DNA of 34,042 bases, taken from NCBI GenBank assembly GCA_013042055.1, contig JABDQW010000225.1, positions 1 to 34,042 on the forward strand. Reading direction: 5' to 3'. Made by a program: the position numbers and the translations under genes. Below are positions 7,740-15,378 of this stretch, one piece after another; positions within the stretch are counted from its first letter, which is position 1; each line of letters opens with the position of its first letter. Source of the stretch: Gammaproteobacteria bacterium. Its GTDB lineage: Bacteria > Pseudomonadota > Gammaproteobacteria > SZUA-229. The notes under the pieces are model-generated. The model was not told the origin of the DNA, did not search any database, and saw only the letters and a list, made by a program, of their open reading frames with translations.

Positions 7740-9614
7740 ATGAGCCCTATTAATCCAAAGGCGACGGCGCGCGTCGTAGCGGTTCAGGATGATCTGGTTA
7801 AAATCGAGGCATTGTCTGATGCTGACGGCGATCCCGCCGAGCTGATTAAGAACGAGGTTATATATATTTGTCCTGCCGAGCTCAACGCCCTCGGCGAGCA
7901 GGAACGGCTCAAAGCGGAGGTGTTGCGTGTTCAAGGGATGACGGCCGATGCGCAGGTTTATGAGAGCACCGCGGGTGTGGCCGTTGGCGATGCCGTCGAG
8001 CAGAGTGGTGAAATGCTGTCGGTTTCGCTCGGGCCCGGCTTGTTGGGGCAGGTATACGACGGGTTACAAAATCCGCTGTATGAACTTGCCACGCACTATG
8101 GTGTTTTTTTACCTCGTGGCGTCGCTAAAGATGCGCTCGATCAGAAGAATAAATGGTCCTTCGTCACCACGGTCAGCAGTGGTGCGCGAGTCGTTGCCGG
8201 TGACACGCTAGGGACGGTCCAGGAAGGTCGGTATACGCACAAGATCATGGTGCCGTTTGGTTGGGTCGGCGAGTTCAAAGTGTCGTGGATCCAGGAGGGT
8301 ACATTCTCAGTCCGAGAGATCATCGCGCGCCTGGAAGACGACACCGGTCGCGAATATGACATTCGGCTCGCACAGAACTGGCCGGTACGCCGCCCACTGA
8401 CTGGTCAGCTGCTACGCAAACGTGCCTCGACGCGGCTCTATCCGGAGGAACCATTGCTGACCAGCCAGCGCGTGATTGATACCTTCTTCCCAGTCGCACG
8501 CGGTGGTACCGCTTGTATTCCCGGGCCGTTTGGCGCCGGCAAAACCGTGCTGCAAAATATGATCTCACGCCATTCCGCGGTCGATATGGTGATTGTCGTC
8601 GCCTGCGGTGAGCGCGCCGGCGAGGTCGTCGAGACCATCACCGAGTTTCCGAAAATGAGCGATCCGAAAAGCGGCGGTTCGCTGATGGACAGAACCATCA
8701 TTATCTGTAACACGTCTTCGATGCCGGTAGCTGCCAGGGAAGCCTCGATTTACACCGGTATTACACTGGGCGAGTATTACCGGCAGATGGGCTATGACGT
8801 GCTGTTGATCGCCGACTCGACGTCGCGGTGGGCACAAGCCATGCGCGAAACAGCGGGTCGATTGGAGGAGATCCCAGGTGAAGAGGGCTTCCCGGCGTAT
8901 CTGCAATCGTCGATCAAGGGTGTCTACGAACGTGCCGGCGTGGTTCAGACCAACGATGGCTCGACCGGCAGTCTGACGATCATCGGAACGGTCTCGCCAG
9001 CGGGTGGAAATTTCGATGAGCCGGTGACGCAGGCAACGTTGTCGACAGTCAAAGACTTTCTCGGTTTGTCCGCCGAACGCGCCTACAAACGGTTCTACCC
9101 CGCGGTCGACCCGCTGCTGTCGTGGTCGCGTTATTCGGCCCAACTCGAGGCCTGGTTCGACAACAACGTCGACGCGGGCTGGGCCCGCCGGGTCAATGGC
9201 ATGCAGGAGCTGCTTAGCCAGGGCGAGGCGGTTTCACAGATGATGCAGGTGACGGGTGAAGAGGGCGTTACGTCCCAGGATTACGTCACCTACCAGAAGT
9301 CTTTGTTTCTCGACATGGTGTTTTTGCAGCAAGATTCCTTCGATCCCGTCGATTCAGCGGTTCGCATGGAACGCCAGAAGCTGGCATTCAACCGAGTCCA
9401 CGATCTTGTCACCCGAGACTACCGCTTCGACAGCAAAACGCAGGTGCGCGACTATTTCACCCGACTCACCGGTCTGTTCAAGAATTTCAATTATGCACGA
9501 GAAGACTCGCCCGATTACAAAGCGATGTTGCAACAAATCGACGAGCTGGCCGAATCGGTCAGCTCATACAGCGGAGCGCAGGTCGCGGACGATTCCACTG
9601 GTGACGCGACCTAA
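7740..9614 (+). CDS. atpA: V-type ATP synthase/ATPase subunit A (catalytic)
   Basis: This is the catalytic A subunit of V1 (624 residues), hydrolysing or making ATP at A/B interfaces. Walker A is GPFGAGKT at about residues 262-269. CGERAGEVVETITEFP and the Walker B region YDVLLIADSTSRWAQAMRE follow. The GRLEEIPGEEGFPAYL stretch is typical, and the N-terminal third contains the non-homologous insertion that distinguishes A from F-type beta. ATG 7740 is chosen over TTG 7734 because GCGGGGA at 7727-7733 is spaced six bases from it. In relatives this gene precedes B; here it is last and separated from the rest of the operon by the MITE at 7446. It is full length and appears intact. Confidence 0.95.
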   Translation: MSPINPKATARVVAVQDDLVKIEALSDADGDPAELIKNEVIYICPAELNALGEQERLKAEVLRVQGMTADAQVYESTAGVAVGDAVEQSGEMLSVSLGPGLLGQVYDGLQNPLYELATHYGVFLPRGVAKDALDQKNKWSFVTTVSSGARVVAGDTLGTVQEGRYTHKIMVPFGWVGEFKVSWIQEGTFSVREIIARLEDDTGREYDIRLAQNWPVRRPLTGQLLRKRASTRLYPEEPLLTSQRVIDTFFPVARGGTACIPGPFGAGKTVLQNMISRHSAVDMVIVVACGERAGEVVETITEFPKMSDPKSGGSLMDRTIIICNTSSMPVAAREASIYTGITLGEYYRQMGYDVLLIADSTSRWAQAMRETAGRLEEIPGEEGFPAYLQSSIKGVYERAGVVQTNDGSTGSLTIIGTVSPAGGNFDEPVTQATLSTVKDFLGLSAERAYKRFYPAVDPLLSWSRYSAQLEAWFDNNVDAGWARRVNGMQELLSQGEAVSQMMQVTGEEGVTSQDYVTYQKSLFLDMVFLQQDSFDPVDSAVRMERQKLAFNRVHDLVTRDYRFDSKTQVRDYFTRLTGLFKNFNYAREDSPDYKAMLQQIDELAESVSSYSGAQVADDSTGDAT

Positions 9615-9799
9615 GACATTCTGCTATCCCGCATGCAAGGGTGCGACGACGGAGGATTCGGGTCAAAACATAGTCTGCTGATCTTCTATGGAGAAGGTTA
9701 TATTCTTGATCTGCATCAATCATTGCACTGGATCCGATGCAACTTTTCGACATTGTTAAAATCTTATTGCATTACAAATATTTACAATGCTTATGGGTT

Positions 9800-9828
9800 T
9801 TGACAAAATACGAGCGGTTTTTTTGAAT
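9800..9828 (+). promoter_or_regulatory. Candidate sigma-70 promoter for the cytochrome c5 gene
   Basis: TTGACA at 9800-9805 is a perfect -35 hexamer. With a 17-base spacer it is followed by TTGAAT at 9823-9828 (four of six matches to TATAAT). It lies in an AT-rich stretch 40 bases before the cytochrome start. The rest of the 9615-9867 gap shows no gene and no convincing terminator for the V-ATPase operon. Confidence 0.45.
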
Positions 9829-9867
9829 GCCTGACCTGTGGGCATCTCACTGCTGAGGAGTAATCGA

Positions 9868-10173
9868 ATGAAGAGACTAACTGTAATAACAATTTGTGCG
9901 GGACTGGCAATGGCAGCTTCGGGTGCTGCCGTAGCTGATGGTGCTGCAACGTATAAAGAAGCCTGTCAGGCCTGTCATATGACTGGTGCTGCCGGTGCTC
10001 CTAAACTTGGCGACAAAGAAGCATGGAAGGCTCGCATCGCGACCGGTAAAGATGCACTGTACGCATCTTCGATACAGGGCAAAGGTGCAATGCCTGCTAA
10101 AGGTGGTCGTGCCGACTTGTCCGATGACGTGATCAAGGCTGCAGTCGATTATATGGTTGCTCAATCCAAGTAA
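9868..10173 (+). CDS. Cytochrome c5 family protein
   Basis: This is a 101-residue periplasmic monohaem cytochrome c. A signal peptide of about 23 residues ends in AAVA before DGAATYKEAC. The haem site CQACH follows, with GAPKLGDKEAWKARIATGKD and the distal GKGAMPAKGGRADLSDD segment supplying the axial methionine. This layout is that of the cytochrome c5 family, small electron carriers of the respiratory chain. ATG 9868 is chosen because GAGGAG at 9855-9860 sits seven bases upstream; an earlier in-frame start at 9838 would spoil the signal peptide. It is monocistronic, with a promoter candidate before it and a strong terminator after it. Confidence 0.93.
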   Translation: MKRLTVITICAGLAMAASGAAVADGAATYKEACQACHMTGAAGAPKLGDKEAWKARIATGKDALYASSIQGKGAMPAKGGRADLSDDVIKAAVDYMVAQSK

Positions 10174-10200
10174 TCCGCTTAATCTTACGTTGAAGACGAA

Positions 10201-10228
10201 GAGCCCGCTTCAAGCGGGCTCTTTTTTT
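10201..10228 (+). terminator. Rho-independent terminator after cytochrome c5
   Basis: GAGCCCGC (10201-10208) and GCGGGCTC (10214-10221) form a GC-rich 8-bp stem with loop TTCAA, followed directly by seven T residues (10222-10228). It lies 28 bases after the cytochrome stop codon. Confidence 0.93.
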
Positions 10229-10280
10229 CTGCCCGGATGTTGCACGAAAGCGGACGCCTTTATCTGAGCTGGCAGACCAA

Positions 10281-11168
10281 TTAGTGGATCATGTGCCTCG
10301 TTCCCGCGCGTCCGTAACGCCAATAGACCAGCGTCACAAAGCCTAGCACCAGCGTAGCTGCCCAGCCGGTAATATTGTCATAACTTCCGATCAGCTGTGC
10401 GGCCGGTGTGTCGCTGGCTGCGTTGGTCACTTCTCTGACGATTCTGATGATCAGCACCCAACCTGCGTGTATACCGATACAAAGAACAATATTTCCTGTG
10501 CGTTCCCGGATCAGGCTGAGTAACAGGCCTGCAACGAACAAGGTGATGAAGCTGTCCGCGAAATTTGTAAAGTTTGCATATTTATGCAGCATGCCGGCCA
10601 GCATCTCCCAGCCGCTGTACCAGTCGAGCGACGTGGCGTCCGTGACAATTGGCGGTCGAGTGAAATGCACCGCGGCAAAGAACAGGTTGACGCAGATGAA
10701 CGATAGGATCAACGAGGTTTGACGGCGTAATCCGTGTTGTAAGGCGCCACGGAAAAAAGTCTCTTCAATCACGGCAACCAGTAAGCCTGACAACAACCCG
10801 GTAAACAAAGCGACGGCCAATGCGTTGAAGTGGATACCCCCAGGATTTGGAAAACGGGCGCCGAGCACGACCAATAGGCAGGCGTGCACGGTCATGATCA
10901 CCACACCGATGCCAAAGCCCATAGCCAGGATCCGTAGATAGCGTCCGTGCGCCAGAGAATAGCCCAAGGCAGCGCGGTTGTTCATGCCCAGTAATTTGAT
11001 GAAAGGCCAAAAGCCGAGCACGCTCAAAATCATCACCAGACGGTAGAACACACGGTCTGGTCGGATCTCCCAAACCATACTAAGCGCCTGAAACACCGGA
11101 TAATAGAGCAGTGCACTGAGCGTCCCAGCCGCAATCAGATAGAGCAGGAAATATACAAAGGTCGGCAT
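10281..11168 (-). CDS. CPBP family intramembrane metalloprotease
   Basis: This 295-residue multi-pass membrane protein carries the three CPBP/Abi motifs: EETFFR at about residues 135-140, a FFAAVH histidine (H168) and the third-motif histidine in GIHAGW (H234). The glutamates and histidines coordinate zinc in the membrane. Members cleave membrane substrates or prenylated proteins; the substrate here cannot be told. ATG 11168 starts MPTFVYFLLYLIAAG, a hydrophobic helix. The open frame extends 38 codons further upstream to 11282, but that segment is encoded by two dispersed-repeat copies and looks unlike a family N-terminus. It is the third gene of the minus-strand methyltransferase-CYTH-CPBP run. 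Confidence 0.85.
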   Translation of the reverse strand: MPTFVYFLLYLIAAGTLSALLYYPVFQALSMVWEIRPDRVFYRLVMILSVLGFWPFIKLLGMNNRAALGYSLAHGRYLRILAMGFGIGVVIMTVHACLLVVLGARFPNPGGIHFNALAVALFTGLLSGLLVAVIEETFFRGALQHGLRRQTSLILSFICVNLFFAAVHFTRPPIVTDATSLDWYSGWEMLAGMLHKYANFTNFADSFITLFVAGLLLSLIRERTGNIVLCIGIHAGWVLIIRIVREVTNAASDTPAAQLIGSYDNITGWAATLVLGFVTLVYWRYGRAGTRHMIH

Positions 11169-11170
11169 CG

Positions 11171-11233
11171 TTAGCCCGTATTTCGCACCAGGATCATGGA
11201 AGCAGGCGCAGGGTAGCCCGCATTCACGATGAT
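11171..11233 (-). repeat. Two copies of the TAGCCCGCATTTC dispersed repeat between CYTH and CPBP genes
   Basis: TTAGCCCGTATTTCGCACC starting at 11171 matches the inner orientation of the right end of the 7446-7694 element over about 42 bases, continuing through GGATCATGGAAGCAGGCGC. A second, shorter copy, TAGCCCGCATTCACGATGATC, begins at about 11214 in the same direction. Together they fill most of the gap between the two minus-strand genes. Confidence 0.65.
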
Positions 11234-11268
11234 CGGCCACGTCAGTCCGAGCACACTCGGTGTGGTCG

Positions 11269-11952
11269 TCATTTTGCGGCAAGGGCGCGAAAGAAGCGTC
11301 TGGCCTTGCTCGGCGCGCTCGACCAATCGATGCCGGCTTGTTTTAGTAGTTCGATCAGGGCAGCTTGCAAATTAGGTGCGTCATGATCTTCGGAGATTTC
11401 GATTTCAAATTCATGATCGACGACACCATTGGGGAATGTGCTGGTATCGAGCTCAAACACGACGGTCTCCGCGCTCTTGCCGATGGGTATGCTCACCGGC
11501 GGCAGGTAGATGCGCTCATTGGTGAATTCGCCGATGTGAACCAAAGGCGCGTCACCGCAGGCTGAATGCACCATCTGCAGTATGGTGGATGATCCGTTTG
11601 AAAAATGGTGGCGTATGACATGCCGGGGGCAGACGCTTCCTTGCAATAGCGCCAGGGCGGTGGCATTCGGTAACTCGACTTCCTGCTCAGCGCGATCAGA
11701 CAACAAGGTTGTAGGGCTCGCCAGTTGCTCGGCTTTCAGCGTCAGCCTATAGCGTCCCGCTTCCTGCCTGAGTCTGATGGCGTGATGATGATCGCGTAAA
11801 CAGAAGGTCTCGCTATCGAAGAAGTGGTTGATTTGCTTGACGCCGCTGCCGAGCAAGGCGGCCGGGAGATTCAGATATTCGAGCAGTTGACGAAAGCCGT
11901 GTTTGTCAGCTACCGCAAATTTGAATTCAATCTCTCGACCGTGCGCTGACAT
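11269..11952 (-). CDS. CYTH domain protein (triphosphate tunnel family)
   Basis: This is a 227-residue protein of the CYTH superfamily. The signature ExExK is EIEFK at residues 7-11, at the very N-terminus as expected. Alternating basic and acidic strands follow (AIRLRQEAGRYRLTLKAEQ) and an acidic C-terminal strand (VVDHEFEIEISEDHD), all lining the tunnel that holds triphosphates with divalent metal. Bacterial members hydrolyse inorganic triphosphate or thiamine triphosphate, or act as class IV adenylate cyclase; sequence alone does not separate these. A triphosphatase role fits the adjacent polyphosphate genes. It starts ten bases after the methyltransferase stop and lacks its own Shine-Dalgarno (CCCCCC precedes the ATG), suggesting coupled translation. 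Confidence 0.85.
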   Translation of the reverse strand: MSAHGREIEFKFAVADKHGFRQLLEYLNLPAALLGSGVKQINHFFDSETFCLRDHHHAIRLRQEAGRYRLTLKAEQLASPTTLLSDRAEQEVELPNATALALLQGSVCPRHVIRHHFSNGSSTILQMVHSACGDAPLVHIGEFTNERIYLPPVSIPIGKSAETVVFELDTSTFPNGVVDHEFEIEISEDHDAPNLQAALIELLKQAGIDWSSAPSKARRFFRALAAK

Positions 11953-11962
11953 GGGGGGTTAA

Positions 11963-12814
11963 TTATTTCTCTGCGGACAGGTAGCACACCCAGCTGGGAT
12001 CGGCGTCACCCTGCAATGACGGTGAATAGATGCCATTACCTTCACCGGTTTCTTCGTCTGTTCCTTCCCAATACACTGTCACATTGGTGAAGTTGGCCTC
12101 TTCTAGCAACTCTCTGATTTCCGGCAGTGTCCACAGGCGCCAGTCATAGGTGAAGGCCTTTTGCAGGCGTGATTTGTCAGGAAAATGAAAATGTATGTGA
12201 CAGATCAATTCGCCTGTGATCGGATTGTAGGATTCCTGCTCCCAGATATAGGTGAATCCCTTCTGCTTGGTTTTTTCACGGCTTTCTGCATAGGCGTCAT
12301 AACCGCCAAAAGCGTCCAAAAAGAACACACCATCGTCAGCGAGAGATTTATGCACGGCTTTGAAATAGTTTTTCAGCGTCTCTCTCTGTTTGAACAGCTG
12401 ATAACTGAAATTCATCGCCAGGATAATCTGGGCGGGTTTCGTTTTTGCTAGCACGACATCGTCATTGAGCAGGTTGACGCGTTTTTTCGCCGGTGATTCA
12501 AGCGCCTGTACATTATGTTTTTTACTCCAGTCCAATACGTTGGCATCAATGTCGATCCCGACGGCCATATTTTTGCTGTGGCGACTCACCCATTCGCAAC
12601 ACATTTTTGCGGTACCGCAAAAATCTTCTCTGAGGTCATGCGCGTGATAACCCCGGATATCGTGAAAGGTGCTATTTATAAACTCATACTCATGCGTGAC
12701 TTCCTGGACTGACAGCTCATAGAGCGCATGTCGGTCGGCTTTATCTCGCATGCTCGTGGTGTTGCCGGTGGGCGGATTGTTGCGTTTTTTGCTTTTATTT
12801 TTGCCAGATTTCAT
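11963..12814 (-). CDS. Class I SAM-dependent methyltransferase
   Basis: This 283-residue cytosolic protein begins with a Lys/Asn-rich tail (about 25 residues) and then shows the Rossmann methyltransferase landmarks. LREDFCGTAKMC (about 61-72) is motif I, GIDID (86-90) provides the acidic residue after strand 2, and a motif IV-like ILAMNFSYQLF and a post-I strand DGVFFLDAFGG follow. C-terminal strands contain VYWEGTD and the end WVCYLSAEK. The substrate is unknown. It is the first gene of the minus-strand run and diverges from ppk1 across 167 bases. ATG 12814 has no clear ribosome site; ATG 12751 would remove the basic tail. Confidence 0.85.
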   Translation of the reverse strand: MKSGKNKSKKRNNPPTGNTTSMRDKADRHALYELSVQEVTHEYEFINSTFHDIRGYHAHDLREDFCGTAKMCCEWVSRHSKNMAVGIDIDANVLDWSKKHNVQALESPAKKRVNLLNDDVVLAKTKPAQIILAMNFSYQLFKQRETLKNYFKAVHKSLADDGVFFLDAFGGYDAYAESREKTKQKGFTYIWEQESYNPITGELICHIHFHFPDKSRLQKAFTYDWRLWTLPEIRELLEEANFTNVTVYWEGTDEETGEGNGIYSPSLQGDADPSWVCYLSAEK

Positions 12815-12981
12815 CGCGATGATTATGCCATAGTCGGGGTCGTTGCAGTACGGCTTTGTCTCGCTTTATTCCTTATAAATCAGTCTCGTTGACTAGTATC
12901 ATTGAAAAATCAAAACAAAACGGTCACAATTACCCTTCAAGCTATCTTCTTTAGTCATAGCTAAACAGAGTCAAGCAAATC

Positions 12982-15264
12982 ATGGCAAATGTACCGCAGT
13001 CTGACCGCACGGCCACCGACAAAGGACCGGCGTATTCTGAAGCCACACCTGCAACGCAAGAGGCGACAGCGACCAGTGGCAGTAAAAGTCAGGCAGGGGC
13101 ATCGTCTGAAACCGAGTTTGATTTCGATAATGCCGAACTCTATCTCAACCGTGAACTCACCTGGCTGGCTTTCAACGCACGGGTATTGACTATGGCGGAT
13201 AATCCCGATGCGCCATTGCTGGAACGCGTTAAATTTCTTGCGATCATAAGCAGCAATATCGATGAATTCCAGATGAAACGCATCGGTGGGCTCAAGCAGC
13301 AGGTGGCTGCGGGTGTACGCCAACCGGCCGTCGATGGACGCACGCCGGTGGAGCAGATCGCTGCATGCCAGGAGAAGGTCAGAGGTCTGCACAAAGAGCA
13401 GAATAGAATCCTGCGCAAGGTGCTCGGCTTGTTGGCGCAGCGGGGCATACAGATCGTCAAATACCAGTCCCTCACCGAGGAGCAGAAGGAGATCCTACGC
13501 AGAAATTTCATTGAGAATATATTTCCGTTGCTGACGCCATTGGCCATGGACCCTGGACATCCGTTCCCTTTCATCTCCAATCTGGCGTTGAACCTGCTGG
13601 TCACCTTACGCCACAGAGGGGGTACGGTTCCACATATCGCGCGTGTGAAAGTACCCGTCGCCAAGGGTATTGCCCCCCGGTTTGTTCGTGTGGACGACAA
13701 TTACACCTTCGTCGCCCTGGATGATATCGTCATGAATAACCTGGATCTGCTTTTTCCCGGAATGGAGATTGTGTCGTGCGAGCTGTTCAGAGTGACACGC
13801 AACGCCGTCGTGGAGTCCGACGAAGAAGAAGCGGATGATCTACTTCAGATGATCGAGTCTGAACTGCGCCATCGGCATTTTGCGCCGATCGTGCGTTTGC
13901 AAATCGCCAAGGGTATGGACCCGGTCCATCGCGGAATGCTCGCCGCAGAACTCGGCCTTGATGAGGCCAATGATGTTTATGAAGTCGAAGAGATCATGGC
14001 GATGCGTGATCTGTTCGAGATAGCCGGCCTCGATATCCCAGAACTGCACGATCCGCCGCACAAACCGATCGACCATCCCCGCCTGGCACACGATTCGCGG
14101 AATATCTTCCATATAATTCGCGAGCGAGGCTCATTGCTGTTTCAGCACCCTTACGAGTCTTTCACGACCAGTGTCGAGCGTTTTTTGCAAACGGCCAGTA
14201 CGGATCCCAAGGTGCTGGCGATCAAGATGACCCTGTACCGAACATCGGCCGAGGGCGGCATCATCGATGCACTGACCCAGGCTGCGCGTCATGGTAAACA
14301 GGTCGCTGTGTTAGTCGAATTGAAAGCGCGTTTTGACGAGGCTGCCAACATTGGCTGGGCACGCCGTTTGGAACAGTCAGGTATACACGTGACCTACGGC
14401 GTCGTTGGTTTAAAAACACACAGTAAAGTCATTCTGGTCGTACGCAAGGATTACAACAAGTTGCGTCGCTATGCTCATATCGGCACCGGGAACTATCACT
14501 CGGGGACGGCGCGTATGTACAGCGATCTGGGTATGTTTACCTGCGACGAGAAGATCGGTCAGGATCTGACCGAACTGTTTAATTATCTGACGGGATATTC
14601 ACCGCCGCCGACCTATCGCAAAATCCTCGCAGCGCCGTACACCTTGAAACGATCGCTGCTGCACAAGATTGAACGCGAGCAGTCGTTGCACTCGGAAGGA
14701 TCTACCGGTCATATTCAGTTGAAGATGAACGCATTGGAAGATGTCGATATCACCCGCGCGCTCTATAAAGCGGCGCGGGCAGGCGTCAAAATCGATCTTA
14801 TCGTCAGGGACACCTGCCGCATGCGTGCTGGGATACCGGGTCTAAGTGAAAATGTACGCATCATCAGTGTCGTCGGTCGCTTTCTGGAACACACCCGTAT
14901 CTATTATTTTCATAATGGTGGACACGAGGAGTACTATATTGGCTCTGCAGACCTAATGACCCGTAATCTCGAGAGCAGGGTGGAGGTTGTGGCACCCGTG
15001 GACGATGAAAGGTTACGTCAGGAGTTGCGACTGATTCTCGACGTTCAGCTTTCCAGCAAGAAGGATGTTTGGGTGATGCAGCAGGATGGCAGTTATGCGC
15101 CAAAACCCATGCCAGCTGGGGGAGAGCCCGAAAGAAGTTCGCAGGAAACGTTCATTGAACTCGCGCAGAAACGAAAAGCAGCTGCCGCTAAGCATAGACA
15201 GTCAAAACTGCGGGCGAAGCTGCTGACTTACTTCCACAAACGTGTATTGAATGAAGGTTTATGA
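12982..15264 (+). CDS. ppk1: Polyphosphate kinase 1
   Basis: PPK1 reversibly polymerises the gamma-phosphate of ATP into inorganic polyphosphate. The protein has 760 residues, about 70 longer than E. coli Ppk; the excess is mainly an Ala/Thr/Ser-rich N-terminal extension (about 1-45). The N domain then opens with LYLNRELTWLAFNARVL. The autophosphorylated histidine is H480 in GLKTHSKVILVVRK and the second catalytic histidine is H637 in FLEHTRIYYFH. They are 157 residues apart, exactly as H435 and H592 in E. coli. The C-terminus is basic. No ppx exopolyphosphatase is adjacent. The gene starts the plus-strand polyphosphate group and diverges from the methyltransferase gene. I found no credible Pho box upstream. 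Confidence 0.97.
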   Translation: MANVPQSDRTATDKGPAYSEATPATQEATATSGSKSQAGASSETEFDFDNAELYLNRELTWLAFNARVLTMADNPDAPLLERVKFLAIISSNIDEFQMKRIGGLKQQVAAGVRQPAVDGRTPVEQIAACQEKVRGLHKEQNRILRKVLGLLAQRGIQIVKYQSLTEEQKEILRRNFIENIFPLLTPLAMDPGHPFPFISNLALNLLVTLRHRGGTVPHIARVKVPVAKGIAPRFVRVDDNYTFVALDDIVMNNLDLLFPGMEIVSCELFRVTRNAVVESDEEEADDLLQMIESELRHRHFAPIVRLQIAKGMDPVHRGMLAAELGLDEANDVYEVEEIMAMRDLFEIAGLDIPELHDPPHKPIDHPRLAHDSRNIFHIIRERGSLLFQHPYESFTTSVERFLQTASTDPKVLAIKMTLYRTSAEGGIIDALTQAARHGKQVAVLVELKARFDEAANIGWARRLEQSGIHVTYGVVGLKTHSKVILVVRKDYNKLRRYAHIGTGNYHSGTARMYSDLGMFTCDEKIGQDLTELFNYLTGYSPPPTYRKILAAPYTLKRSLLHKIEREQSLHSEGSTGHIQLKMNALEDVDITRALYKAARAGVKIDLIVRDTCRMRAGIPGLSENVRIISVVGRFLEHTRIYYFHNGGHEEYYIGSADLMTRNLESRVEVVAPVDDERLRQELRLILDVQLSSKKDVWVMQQDGSYAPKPMPAGGEPERSSQETFIELAQKRKAAAAKHRQSKLRAKLLTYFHKRVLNEGL

Positions 15265-15272
15265 TCGTGCGT

Positions 15273-15338
15273 GCATCATATCATTTTGATATGATGCAAC
15301 CATTAAACGGCACTAGCCAGAAATTGGTGCCAGGCCGT
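15273..15338 (+). repeat. Two hairpins downstream of ppk1
   Basis: GCATCATATCA (15273-15283) pairs perfectly with TGATATGATGC (15287-15297) across TTT. A second palindrome, AACGGCAC at about 15305 with GTGCC and GGCCGTT ending at 15338, follows. Neither is followed by a T-run. They may protect or attenuate the ppk1 transcript before the CHAD gene; this is inference. Confidence 0.45.
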
Positions 15339-15378
15339 TGTAGTCAAATGAGATAAAATACCACTTTATAATTTACTG

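Noticed and set aside
1737-9614. F-type or N-type second ATP synthase
   Set aside because: Subunit A has the V-type insertion, and D, E, I and the four-helix K are V-type; no F-type a, b, delta or epsilon genes are present.
12925-12955. Possible Pho box (CGGTCACAATTA) upstream of ppk1
   Set aside because: First half matches five of seven positions, second half does not match; too weak to call.
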